Of a stretch of DNA of 64,000 nt, positions 1 through 10,793 are shown one piece after another (the stretch's first letter is position 1; each line of letters starts with the position of its first letter). The translations under genes were made by a program, and so were the position numbers. Source of the stretch: Roridomyces roridus (Eukaryota > Basidiomycota > Agaricomycetes > Agaricales > Mycenaceae); NCBI GenBank assembly GCA_029378245.1, contig JARKIF010000036.1, positions 493,168-557,167 on the forward strand, read 5' to 3'. A model generated the notes under the pieces. It worked only from the letters and a program-made list of their open reading frames with translations, did no database searches and had not been told where the DNA came from.

Positions 1-519
1 CCATTACATTCTTAGACACAACCTTTCCCGATTTTTGCAGAATTTCGTTGGGATCGAGAGACAAACAATCACACTCCTTGTATGTAAATGTAATAGAACA
101 ATATCTTTCTTCATGCATCTTTGAACCTTTGAGTGTTCGAGGCCAGCCGCATTCGCCGTTTAATGCCGCCGCTGACCCCGCGTGATCCGTCATGACCAAT
201 GACTGCAGTGGCGTCGGCGTATTTCCTGGGCTTCCCATTCCACAAGTTGTTTCATTCAAATCCGGTCTGGACATTCACTACACTAGGCTCATCGCAGGAG
301 CACCACGGTAATCGCCCCACAAGCCACCCGCCCGCCCCCGCCTCGAATAATGACCGTCTCCTCCCCTCGCACAAACCGCCATCGGGGAAGCAGCGGGAAA
401 AGCCCAGGGACACGTCGGCCCAGCGCAAGACACAGAGTATGCGCTGAGCCCCCTACGCGCTCATCCAGACCCCGCTTTCTGCACGAGGCCTGCCCTCTCG
501 AGCCGCGATCCCACTGTCT

Positions 520-1410
520 ACTCAAAGCCCTTTCCCAGCCTCCCACTCACTCCCCATCCTCGCCAAACCCCAAGTCCCATTCGTCCAAGAAGGGAAGGGA
601 GTGGGGAATATCGACCACAACGAGCTTGTAAGAGAGAAGATGAGGCGCAGCGTAGGGACCCGACGAGCGGAAGGACCTCCGCCTGAATAACGTCATTCGG
701 TCGTCGTAGGGCGAGGAGACGACAACGGCGTGTAGGCTCGATGCAAGAAGCTCGCGGGCAATACGGGGCGGGCAGAGTAGAGGGTAATGCGGAGGAGGGG
801 CGTGATGGGTATGGTCCGCACCGAGCTCGCCACTGACAGGGAGAGGATGAGGTGTGGCGTAAGGACGGCCACACGCGTCGTCGTCAGGTGGAGCCGCTTT
901 CGGATAGTGGCATGAGCGGGGAAGGCCAGCGAAACCGACCCGCCACCTGCGGAGGAAGGGTTAGGTGTGTAGCATCATAGCGAGAGTGCCGGCGTGGGTC
1001 ATCGTCTGCACGCATGGCATCGGCCTCGTCGTGCCGCGGAGAAGGCCACGGGCTGCGAGATCATGGTGGTCGTGGCTCGGCGGGATGAGTGTGGCAGATT
1101 CTCGAAGAAGACAATGGCGACGAGGATGTCTGCCAGTCCGAGCGAGGCGGCATACACGGTGTGTGAGGGGCATGCAGAGCGGATGGTCCCCATGGTGCCC
1201 AGGTTGGCGCAGTCCACGAGGAGGACGGCAATGGCTTGCGCCAGATCTTCGTCCTCGGGCTCGGAGGAGGAAGCTCGCCTGCGATGCTGGCAGCGGAAAG
1301 AGCGTCAAGCTGAGGTGAGGAGGAGGCTAGCAGGACTGCCAATAGCAGAGGGAGGGGCGGACCGAGAGGAGATGGGTGGTAGACGAAGGAAAGAGCACAC
1401 CGACTTCGCA
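520..1410 (-). pseudogene. Degenerate copy of multi-pass membrane protein family (copy 0)
   Basis: This stretch aligns base by base, with many small indels, to 7457-8210. Shared blocks include the run around 680-830 (matching 7540-7690) and 1000-1130 (matching 7810-7930). On the minus strand short hydrophobic pieces remain, but all frames are broken by stops and frameshifts and no open frame covers the length. The family assignment comes from its similarity to the copy at 6900-9020, whose promoter-proximal part still carries a recognisable membrane segment. I see no function left. Bases 1-520 upstream contain only short frames and I see no gene there. Confidence 0.5.
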
Positions 1411-1759
1411 TGCAAGCAATCAAATCGTCCACAGTCGCCCGAAGCATTCCCCTTAGCCACCTCGGCCTGATTTTGCACTCCATCCAGCGCGAGCCGGATC
1501 TCTTGCGCTTGCTGAAGAACAGATGCCGACCTCGCCCGTCCTCTCCTCGACTTGTCCTCGTCGTGGCCGCTGCGGCGCCAAGCTGGACTTCTCTCGATTG
1601 TTTGTCACCCGCGCCGCAAAGCCCCCAAATACCACATCCTTCAGCCTCGGGTGCGAGAGCTCTGCTCGAGATAATCTGGGATTGGGAATGCGTCAGCATC
1701 TGCGCATAGCGGCGTCAATAACGGTCGAGGACCGAGACTGCTGGGTGCGTACCACGTAT

Positions 1760-2980
1760 CTACACCGCGGAGACCAAGGGAGAATGGGACTCGGAGCCCT
1801 TGGAGGGATTATGCGACTTGGAGCCGAATGCATCGAGCAGACTAAGGAAGGGGATGATGACGAGGAACATCGGGAGAATCTGGAGGAGAGGCATCAGCAT
1901 TCGTACGAGGCGAATACCGTCGGAGGACGCACCTGCCCGAATTGCCACTGCGATGGGTCGATAACTGGCGCAAAGTGGTTCCATCGGATGAGGAGCTCGA
2001 CGTGCATGACAGCCACGCTCCAAACCACTACCACGAGGAATAGCTTCAAGACAAGCTCCCAGGGTATCGGAAGATCGTATTCGCTCTGCAGATAGGTCAG
2101 ACATTGCCTGCGGAGCAATAGATGTACTTACAGGATCAGGAGAGTGTGGACGGGGCAGGCTCCGCCGATCCTGGCTGAATCGACGAAGGCTCTTCCGGCG
2201 ATGCAGGAACTGACGGCGCAGCACCAGATTGTCTTGGTGGGTCCTGAGCGAAAGCGGGCATCGGCCTTGAGATACGCTTCTTGATCCATTCCCGCACAGG
2301 CTGAATAGGTGGAAGGTAGTCCCGGATGGAGATGCCCGTGTACAGGGCGACGATTGCCACCCACAGAGTCTACCCCACAATTCTTCCAGCCCTGAGGGCG
2401 GAGAAGGGGTGGAATATGACAACGACCGCGTTGGCATTGCATTCGCGTGCATTGCCAAACGTTCGGGCAGTGGCGAGGACGGCCAGGACAAAGGCGAAAA
2501 TGGTGTAGCTCTGTACATGAGAGAGCGATCCTAGAATCGTGATCCTCACCCGCCGCCTGCCAGAACGCTCGGTGCTTGCGGGGCAAGCCGTCATGGAGAA
2601 ACAGACCGACACCCATGAGAGGAAGAGTAGATACGTGATCACTAGCGCACTGTCTAAATGAGAACAATAAAGCCAGGGTAGCCAGCGGGACGCACTCGTG
2701 AAAACTGATTTCCGGTGTCGGCTTGAGGCCCAGGATGAGAGCGGCGACGGCCATGGCGGTATTCGTTGCCAACAGCGTGTAGAGAGCGCCCGTTATCTCT
2801 TCCGGCGAGTCGGATCGCAGCGACAAGCAAGCTAGAGTGCATCCAGTCAGTGTCACCAGACACACCACGACACCCGGCACAAGGACACTCACTGAGACAC
2901 ACCGTCTGAAGGTAGAAGGATATGCGGACGCCGATGCCACTGACATCCGTATTCAAGGGGGGTCCTCCGATGCAGGACAT
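1760..2980 (-). CDS. Uncharacterised seven-helix-like membrane protein, one in-frame stop (copy 1)
   Basis: This is the best preserved copy of a fungal multi-pass membrane family with no known function. The start at 2980 gives MSCIGGPPLNTDVSGIGVR, a recurrent N-terminal signature of the family. Hydrophobic segments follow in order: ALYTLLATNTAMAVAALIL, ITYLLFLSWVSV, YTIFAFVLAVLATA, WVAIVALYTGIS, LFLVVVVWSVAVMHV and LPMFLVIIPFLSLLDAF. Introns at 2832-2892 and 2650-2695 join the frame; the junction near 2085-2150 is uncertain, and a last intron precedes the final exon that ends in a TAG at 1760. One TAG (2370-2372) interrupts the expected GWTLW context, where Trp would fit, and I could not remove it by splicing. 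The gene is therefore either freshly inactivated or carries a sequence error. The last segment, after EWQFGQ-like residues, fits the family's C-terminus. Confidence 0.55.
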
Positions 2981-3375
2981 GGCGAGTCGGAGCTGGCTGG
3001 CACGTTCCACCGGTTCTTCTGCATCGTGTTATGAGCGCAGCCTTTTCGTGGGCCAGAGAATCCCCGTTGGCTGTGTTTTCGGACAACAAGCTGTAGAGTG
3101 ACGCCGACGGGAAGTATGGACATTGTAGCAGAGAGGGAGGCTGTGATCAAGCCCGTGATCTTTGATGCACGCTCTCCGACTCGGAGTACTCGAGTCTCGA
3201 GTCATCCACTGCTGAGCGCTGAGCGCTGAGCACTCATTCGTTTCTTGGAAAACGCCTCACCCCTTTCTGGCTCAAGTCGGCATCCCATGCTTGTCCCATG
3301 CGGCGACTTGAATGCGAGCAAGGTTCTGACACTTTGAATGACACCCGGCCCACAGCAGCCACTGCCATAACTGAC

Positions 3376-3384
3376 TTATTTAAG
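3376..3384 (+). promoter_or_regulatory. TATA-like box of the caspase-like gene
   Basis: The sequence TTATTTAAG lies about 40 bp upstream of the chosen ATG at 3421, a usual spacing for a fungal core promoter. It supports the start choice but is not proof. Confidence 0.35.
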
Positions 3385-3420
3385 AACTTCTGCGCACTTC
3401 ATAGTTCCCTCGTATCACCC

Positions 3421-6400
3421 ATGGCCCATCTCTTGACCTTTACCCAGCCAGTTGCGAACTCGGACTCCCAGCGGAAGCAGATATTCCGACAGGCACCCCA
3501 CAGTGGAGCCTTGGCCGTGGCTGCTCCTGGACGAATCTTGAATGAAGGAATAGCATTCGTCGCTTGGGCACTCCGGTCAGCGGTGAATCGCCTCGCTCAT
3601 CGCTTTCACGGTCTAGGACCTCGAGCCGTCGCCCACAAGATCCGGTCCCTCCTTCAAACAACCGGCCAGGAGGGGGCCGCTCGCTCTTTAAATCCACTGC
3701 AGCAGAAAGAGCTCAGCAAATATTGCTCAAAACTTTTGAAATATGCCCTCCCGTGAGCAGACCTTGTCCTCCGTCCGATGCTTTTCAGGAGTGAATGAGA
3801 AATGTTATACAGATCGGAAACTGCGACCAGTCAACGTCGAGCCTTTCAACATATTGTCGAACTGGTCACTCTTTTCCCCGGAGTTCGTGCGCTCCTCCTC
3901 GATTCAAAGCATCTATGTGGTGCGCCGGACCAGTCCCCATCGCTGGACAGCATTGCGGCTGCTTGGTATCGTCCAGCTGGCGAATCCGAGTCCATGAATG
4001 AGAAATGGAAGTTTTGGTGCACCCTTGCTGCAACTTGTCTCACCGAAACACGCTTTTCTGTGATCCTGGGAACGAGCGGATCCGGACAAAACTGCGGTCT
4101 AGATGTCATTCAACCATTGCTGGTCGAGCAGAATCACGAGTCAGTGCCACCCTACCCGATACCCACTAGCCACTGAAAGGCCTCGCAGAGGCGTAGCAAA
4201 TCTGTTTGCCACTGCCCTCTGTGTTCGATACCTGGGTGGCATTCTCACTTTTCCCGCATTTTGGCTCAAAGTTGGAGCTTCCACGGAAGATGCTCATGCC
4301 AATCATGTTGGCAAGAGGTTATGCTCGTGGACGGTCGACTTGCTCGAGGATCTTGGAGTAGACAATAGTGACTTGGTCCAACCGACAGCTTATTTTGACT
4401 ACGCTGGTGTCGACAGTCTCGCCCACCGAGTTTGCGTCGAAATGTCGGCACGGCTGCAGCTGTTAGATGAGGTCTCCAGACCTCATCAGCTTTGCTACGA
4501 AAGTTTTGCCCGACTCGTTCAATTCCTGCGCCTGTAAGCAATTCATTTCACATTCTTCTGCCGTCCTTGCTTATCAGTTCCCTATAGCCCACGTTGTGCA
4601 CAGCTTCTTCCAGAATCTTACACACACGCGTTCAGCAACGATCTCCGAGCTCTCGTCCCCGTGGTATTGGGAGATGGGCAAGTGGATATACTCGTGGAGA
4701 CGTATGTAGCTTCCCGGCGGTCCTAATCAGTTCACTCACTGTAGAAACAGTCACAACTCCGACGGCGGCAGCCACCGGACAATCTCCATCCTTGAATCCG
4801 ACATCGATATCGAAGGGAGCAATCTCGAACTACCGGGTGGTACCAACAGCGGTCAACCGGTCCAGGAACTCGATGACAACCAAGACATCCCGGGCAGAGA
4901 TTCCTGGTCATCTCGCTCACCGGAGAGAAACAGGGAGAGCTCTGACGGCGGAAGTCAAGGAACGATTTCCAGCCTCGAAGATATTGAAGCGAGTGACTTC
5001 AGAGACCTCGGGGACGATAATGAGCCCGCAAACGGTCTTCAACCGGTCCAAGAGCTCGATGACAACCGAGGCGCCCCCGAGTCGGACAATGCCCTTGTTT
5101 CCTGTATCCCGGTGATGACCTCGGAGGCGACACAGAACAATGAGGGCGAGGGAACACCCACCAACGACTCGGTTTCCGAGTCCAGCGACACTGCTCAAGA
5201 CGACTCGATACCGGCGATGACACAGTCAGCTGTGGTCAACGTGACAAATATTAATATTGTGCCTACTACGATCGAAACGATGGCCAATGTACTGGACAAC
5301 CAGGACAAAAACTCCTTGCAGAAGGCTCCGAAAATCCAGACCGCCGATGGACCTCGGAAAAAAGCCCTTTTAATCGCGATATCCAAGACGCAGGACGGAT
5401 ATGAGGAGATCCCGGAGGCGCACAAGGATGTGCGCGACATGCGCAAGCTGATCATGGGTCCCAAGTCTGTGCGCCGTTTATGTGGATTTTACCGTCCATT
5501 CATTTGTATAGATATGGGTACCTGGACGACGACATCAGCATGCTCGTAGACGACGGGGTCGCTGGTGGCAAGCAGCCGACCCGTGCCAATATGGTCAGTT
5601 TTCCATTATGAAGGTTTTCTACGGCTTCGCTCACGCCGGCGACAGCTCGCCGCCATAGCCCAATTTGTCAAAGACGTGAAGGCGGGCGACAGACTGCTGT
5701 TTTATTGTGCGTGTCCAGATTCTGGGTGTGGCATTTCACTCACTGATGCCACATAGATAGCGGACGCGCGATGCTAGTGAACGACAGCGGTCCCAACAGA
5801 GAGGACGCCCGGATAGACTCCAGCGGTCTCATCCCACTCGACGGGAAAGCGATGAAGATTGTCAACAATGTGCGTCCCCAACTCATCTACCCGTCCACGG
5901 CAACAAACGCACGCGTAGGAGCTGCACAATGCCTTGGTACTTCCTCTTCCCGCTGGGTGTACGATTGTCGCGATCCTCGATACTTCACATGCTGCCTCAT
6001 TGCTCGGTGGGCTACTCCATGCCTAATCCCCCACAATGCTCATGTATCCGGACGCAGCCCTCAAGCACTATCGGTGCAATCGGGTTCCCGTTCCGTGGGT
6101 TCATCAAGAAAAACGAGACAGCAATATCCGGAATGGAATTGGTGAGCAGTTCCTTCATCCGACCCTGCACTCTCAGAGTTCTAGGCGAAGAAGACGTCCC
6201 CACCACGGATTTGATTTTTGGTGAGGAGTATTATGTGCGCTCCGAGAGTCCTGTACAGGAGCACTCTTGTGATGGGTGGTGCCGCAACCTCAAATATGGG
6301 CCTGGGTGGGAGCAGGAGGAGGTCAGGGCGGATGTGATTTTGCTTGCAGCGTGTAAGCATTCGCAGGAGGCTTGGGATGACGTGAATGGGATGACCGTGA

Positions 6401-6785
6401 GTTCGGTGCGACCTACTCTCCTCGACCAGGAGAGATGCTAACATGGTTACGAATACAGATGCTCATAGACTACATGAAGCATAGCTCGAACTCGACACTG
6501 AAGGACGTGCTCGTCCACATGAGTTATGGGGTGCACTCGATGGCTTTGGAGCGCCACAAGGCTGCAGGGTCGTATAAACAGCAGATGAAGAATTTCACGA
6601 CGCACTTGATGAATAGGCTCAAGCAATTGGAGAAGCGGGGCTCATCTGCGGTGGCAGAAGCCCAGCGGCGGCTTAATGAAGCCCCTCATCTGTACGCTCA
6701 ATCCCAGGTGGACATGCACGGCTTCCCGAGCCCAGAGCTCGTGAGCCCGCGCCCGCTGGATATGGCCCGCCCGTGGATCATGTGA
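3421..6785 (+). CDS. Caspase-like (C14 fold) protein with both catalytic residues replaced
   Basis: Twelve exons can be joined: 3421-3752, 3813-4139, 4189-4533, 4588-4701, 4745-5464, 5512-5593, 5646-5706, 5757-5869, 5919-6006, 6058-6141, 6179-6396, 6459-6785. They total 2811 nt, an exact 936-residue frame. Residues 1 to about 375 are an unrecognised, mostly helical region. Residues 375-575 are an acidic, Ser/Asp-rich linker with an internal duplication (QPVQELDDN occurs twice). From K578 (KKALLIAI) the chain follows the metacaspase-like p20 order: HKDVRDMR, YGYLDDDISMLVDD, QPTRANM, RLLFYYSG, LPLPAGCTIVAIL, HYRCNRVPVPW, then ADVILLAACKHSQEAW. The active-site His motif YSGH is YSGR (R664, codon 5765-5767) and the DSCHS Cys motif is DTSHA (Ser721, codon 5985-5987). 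Proteolysis is therefore not expected; a scaffold or decoy role is inference. The donor of exon 5 and the 3421 start are the least certain points. Confidence 0.8.
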
Positions 6786-6899
6786 AATAGAAATGTAGTT
6801 CGTGAGTCTTCGCAGTCATGGGAAGAAAAGTGCAATTGTGGTTTCTTGAATCTACCGTTCTCCTTTTTTTTTGTGGAGTGAATACATTAGACTTCGAAA

Positions 6900-9020
6900 G
6901 CAGCTTGAGCATGCATGCTCCTCGTCAGGCACAAAGCCATTCTTCTCGCAGCGTGGCCCTTCGACCTGGGCCATGCAACGCCGAAACACTCCAAGCTTCC
7001 TCCTGCTCCCGCGCCCCGAGAATTCGACCGCACCACGGTCATCATCCCGTCGTCCACAAGCGACCCTGCCAGCCTCGCTCAGCCTCGCCCCGAATGATGA
7101 CCATCTATCTGCTCCCATCGCGCAAGGCGCCCGCGTGAGGCATCCGCTGAGACCCCGACGCGCTAATCCAGACCCCCCGCTTTCTGCACGAGACACGCCC
7201 TCTTGAGCCACGATTCCTCCGTCCATCACATCCCTTTCCCAGCCTCCCACTCCGTCACGTCGAGGGATGCCCAGCCAGTCTCCGTCGCAGTCCACAAATC
7301 CGTCAGGTCCGAGATGGAGGGACCAGGACTTGGAACGCCACCACCGTCGTCGTGGATGTAGCAGACAAGCCGCCACCGACCCATTGATAGCTCGTCGACA
7401 GTGAATCCACTCCATCCTCGCCAAACCTCGACTCCCAGTCGACCAAGAAAGGAAGGGAGTGGGGGATTTCGACCACCACGAGCTTGCGAGGGAGAGGATG
7501 AAGCGCAGCGTAAGGACACAACTGGTCAGAACGACCTCCACCTGAATAACGGCATCCAGTCGTCGTAGGGCGAGGAGACGAGAAGGGCGTGCGGGCTCGA
7601 TGCGAGAAGCTCGCGAGCAGTACGGGGGCGGGTAGAGTAGAGGGTAATGCGGAGGAGGGGCGTGATGGGTATGGACCACACCGAGTTCGGCAGGGAGAGG
7701 ATGAGGGGTGGCGTGAAGACAGCCGCACGCATTGTCGCCAAGTAGAGCCGCTTCTGGAGGGTGGCATGATCATCCAATGGCCAGCGAGCGAAGGATGTGC
7801 GCCACTGAGTCATCGCCTGCACGCATGGCATCGGCCTCGTCGTGACGCGGAGACGGCGACGAGTTGCGAGATCATTGTGCTCGGTGGGATGAGTGGGGCA
7901 GATTCTCGACGACGGCAATGTCGACGAGGTGTCTGCCAGTCCGAGGTCGGCATATATGGTGCGCAAGGGACATGTAGAGAGGATGTCATGCGGCGGCGGC
8001 GGGTCGTCCCCATCCTCACCGTCGTGGCCTGCGCCCACGAGGAGGACAGCAATGGCTTGCGCAAGCTTTTCGTCCTTGGGCTCGGCTCGCCCGCGATACT
8101 GGCAGTGGTAAGAGCGTCAAGCTATGGCAGGGAGAAGGTCAGCGGGACCGTGAAAAGAAGAGGGAGGGGCGGACCTAGACGATATCGGGAGTAGATCACG
8201 CAGCGCAAATGTCTGCGACTTCCAGGGCGGTGGGGAAGGGGCATGCAGAGAGGATGCCATGCATGAGCGGCGAGTCGTCCGCACGAAGGCCATTGTCTTC
8301 ATCGTTGGCGCACAAAGGCTTGCACGAAATCTTCGTCCTCGATGGCCTGCGATCCCGCTAGCGGAAACAGCGTCGAGCTGTGACGAGGAGCAGGTCAGCA
8401 GGATCACGAAAAGAGGAGGGAGGGGCGGACCTCGAGGATATCGGTGGTAGATCATGCGGCACTGCTATGTACGGTATCCATCGTCGATGACCTGGCACGC
8501 AATGAGTAAAGATCGAGAGGGAAAGGTACCCGACGCACGGGCATGTACAATACTACCTGCTCCATGCAGCCATCGCATCCCATCCACGCGCGGCCTTGGC
8601 AAATGAGCTCCTCCGGATGAAACGAGAAAGTGCTTCTCCAAGGCAGACGGTGGCTCTCTGCGTGCGGTGAGGGTACACGAGACGGCACGCGGGCTCGCGC
8701 AGAGTAAGGAGGTATTTGCGAACCGACTACGGTGAGGGTTACAGCGAGCTGGAGGATGTGTTAGCAGAAGAAACGGGGGAGGCACAGAGTGCGTACCTGG
8801 TCCATCCCGAGTCTAGCGCTTCCCTCATCCACCCAAGACACCAATTGGCAATACCAACGAGTTGCAGACCGTCCCTTGAGAACATAGATGAGATGTATCG
8901 AAGCAATGTAGAGGATGAGACGCACTTCCGTTGGCACTCCAGAGTCCAAATGGCTGATCATGAGACGGCTGCCCGGCAGATTACGGGGTGCGTCAGAACC
9001 ACCGCAGGCGGCGAGAAGGC
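6900..9020 (-). pseudogene. Degenerate copy of the membrane protein family (copy 2)
   Basis: The 5' part (about 8960-8760, minus strand) still reads as EVRLILYIASIHLIYVLKG, resembling the first membrane segment of the family, followed by a TGG-rich region. Downstream parts (8210-7450) match 520-1410 closely, including LVVVEIPHSLPFLVDWESRFGEDG near 7460. No single frame survives: stops and frameshifts occur every 100-200 bp. It faces away from the F-box pseudogene that starts at 9257, and the shared motif at 9141-9180 lies between them. An internal direct duplication is listed separately. Confidence 0.55.
8060..8460. repeat. Direct duplication of about 145 bp inside copy 2
   Basis: Bases 8060-8205 recur as 8305-8460. 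Both blocks run from a TCTTCGTCCT- or TTTTCGTCCT-like start through AGAGGGAGGGGCGGACCT to a GTAGATCA end. The copies differ by substitutions and small indels, so the duplication is not recent. Confidence 0.5.
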
Positions 9021-9140
9021 TTCACACAGAAACGATTACTGAGAGTCTTGGGGTCAAGGTGCACTCGCAGATTGCTGAACCCCTTCGTTGGATGCTGTCG
9101 CGATCTTGGACGTCGTTTGTAAAGGCGGTTTACAGCTGTT

Positions 9141-9180
9141 TGCTGATTGATCTCGTCCTCTTCCACCAACCACGATGTGG
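9141..9180. promoter_or_regulatory. Shared divergent-pair motif, copy a
   Basis: The block begins TGCTGATTGATC and contains CTCTTCCACCAACCACGA. It recurs at 10660-10712, 14574-14627 and 28260-28305. In each case a copy or remnant of the F-box family, the membrane family or both flanks it. It could be a bidirectional promoter core or a retained 5' exon of the minus-strand gene; its minus-strand translation (VVGGRGRIDAIST-like) is partly conserved. Confidence 0.45.
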
Positions 9181-9256
9181 AATCGCGCAAATAGGTCGCT
9201 AGCCCCTCTGCTGTCGGTACAAGCTATTCTCCCCCCCCCAGATATTTCTTCCATTT

Positions 9257-10406
9257 ATGAATCCCCAGATGTCCGGGTCTGTGTCACTCGCTTCGGACGC
9301 CCTTGTCGCACCCCGTCTCCCGCTGGAATTATTCGCACTGGTCATCGGAAACCTCACAGACAACTCAGACTTACTGCGCTGCAGTCTTGTCTGCCGCGGA
9401 TGGCTTCCCTTTTCCAGAGGCCGCCTGCGGCTGTTCATCCACGAGGACACCCGTCTGAAACATTTGTTGGAATCCCCCGAAAACACGTTGGCCTCCACCA
9501 TCCGCCATTTGAGTCTCTCAAATGTGGATCCACTTATTCCTTCCTGGCATCTTTCCCCCGACTCCGTTCCCTGTGTATGTTGGAAATGGACGCAACCGAC
9601 CTGCTTGCGCTGCCATCCCTGACACACTTACACCTCGACACTGTTCATTTCGATTCGTACACCACCTTTCTTCAATTCCTGTCTGGATCACCCCAGCTCC
9701 AGCACTTGATGCTCATACATTTATCATGGAACAACGATGTCCGTGAATGCGTGCCTTGCCCGCTTCCTGTCTTCTGTCTGCGGTACTTCGAGATGGATTT
9801 TCACGTGTTTGGTCTTGATCGGCGCTTGATGTCCGCTCTCCGCACTAACACATTTCAACTGAACTGGGTCCTGTTCCTGAATCCCTCGAGTCGCCCTCAA
9901 ACTACCTGCGCGATTCGGGATCCAACTTGGAAGCCCTGCAGCTCATGGACCTCGATGACGAAACCCTAAGCAAGTATAGTTGTTTTTCTTTCTCTTTGTG
10001 AGATTGACATGCACCTACAACAGATGTGACGTTGGACCTGGACTTCAGCGCCAACGTCAACCTTCGACGTCTGTCCATTGACCAGGCTCTCCACTTCAAG
10101 GCCGATACCAGCGAAATTCGCGTGTGTCCTATGTTACTGTCCCTACTATCCAACGTTGGGAGGCATGCACGACTTCAAGTGTTGGATTTGCACATCGCTT
10201 CACTGGAAGCGGCATACGGTGACACAGCACTCTGGCTCCCGCCATCTCAACTACAAACATTGCTGCGAACAGACCACTTTGCTTCCCTGCGCACGATTCG
10301 CTTCGTTTCCACCCGTCATCATGCACCCGATGGCGATGCGTGGCCATCCGTCAAAGCCGCGCTTCAGGCCTCACTTCCAGACAGCCGCGTCATCTACGAT
10401 TTTTGA
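9257..10406 (+). pseudogene. F-box/LRR-like protein A, two frameshifts
   Basis: The start gives MNPQMSGSVSLASDAL, followed by an F-box (APRLPLELFALVIGNL, CSLVCRGWL) and an LRR-like region of alternating hydrophobics. Compared with copy B at 10794-11909, the frame must change twice. Near 9535-9545 one base is missing, after NVDPLIP. Near 9860-9868, after TFQLNWV, the frame shifts to PVPESLESPSNYLRDSG. The last intron (9970-10023) starts with GC rather than GT; with it, the final exon reads TLDLDFSANVNLRRLSID and ends VIYDF at 10406. F-box proteins recruit substrates to SCF ubiquitin ligases. This copy is probably not functional. Confidence 0.7.
9970..10023 (+). other. GC-AG intron in F-box copy A
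   Basis: The donor reads A|GCAAGTA. A GT donor two bases later would break the frame, whereas the GC donor joins ETL to the conserved DLDFSA exon in phase. The same holds in copy B (11485-11532) and copy C (28841-28891); copy D (24763-24822) has an ordinary GTAAGT at this site. Confidence 0.55.
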
Positions 10407-10659
10407 TCAACACCGCGGTGCGGGTACTTTTCCTTCCAATTTCGACTAGACATCCGACTCATATCCTCTCTTTTTACGAATAGTTCTGGTATTCTACGCC
10501 CTCCCTCGACTTCGTTTTTATTTTTCTTGTGATGGTGGCATTGGCCGCTTTGAAGGGGAACTTGTCCCAAATTCTCGATTGTCCGTAATATAATGATATA
10601 TCCCACTGTTCTTATGCTTGAGACAAAGGAGAGCCGTTTGCACATGCAATTCGACTGCG

Positions 10660-10712
10660 GTGCTGATCGCATCAATCCTTTCTCTTCCGCCGACCACCAC
10701 GTCGCGTCACGC
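10660..10712. promoter_or_regulatory. Shared divergent-pair motif, copy b
   Basis: The block GTGCTGATCGCATCAATCC followed by TCTCTTCCGCCGACCACC matches copies a, c and d. It sits about 85-135 bp upstream of F-box copy B. No membrane-protein copy is recognisable on its other side, where the 3' end of F-box copy A lies instead. Confidence 0.45.
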
Positions 10713-10793
10713 CAGTCGGTCGCCAGTCGGTCTGCTCTCGGTAAATGCTGCCCTCCTTCGTCTGGTATCGTGTTGGCTGACGGATGCGAAGAT

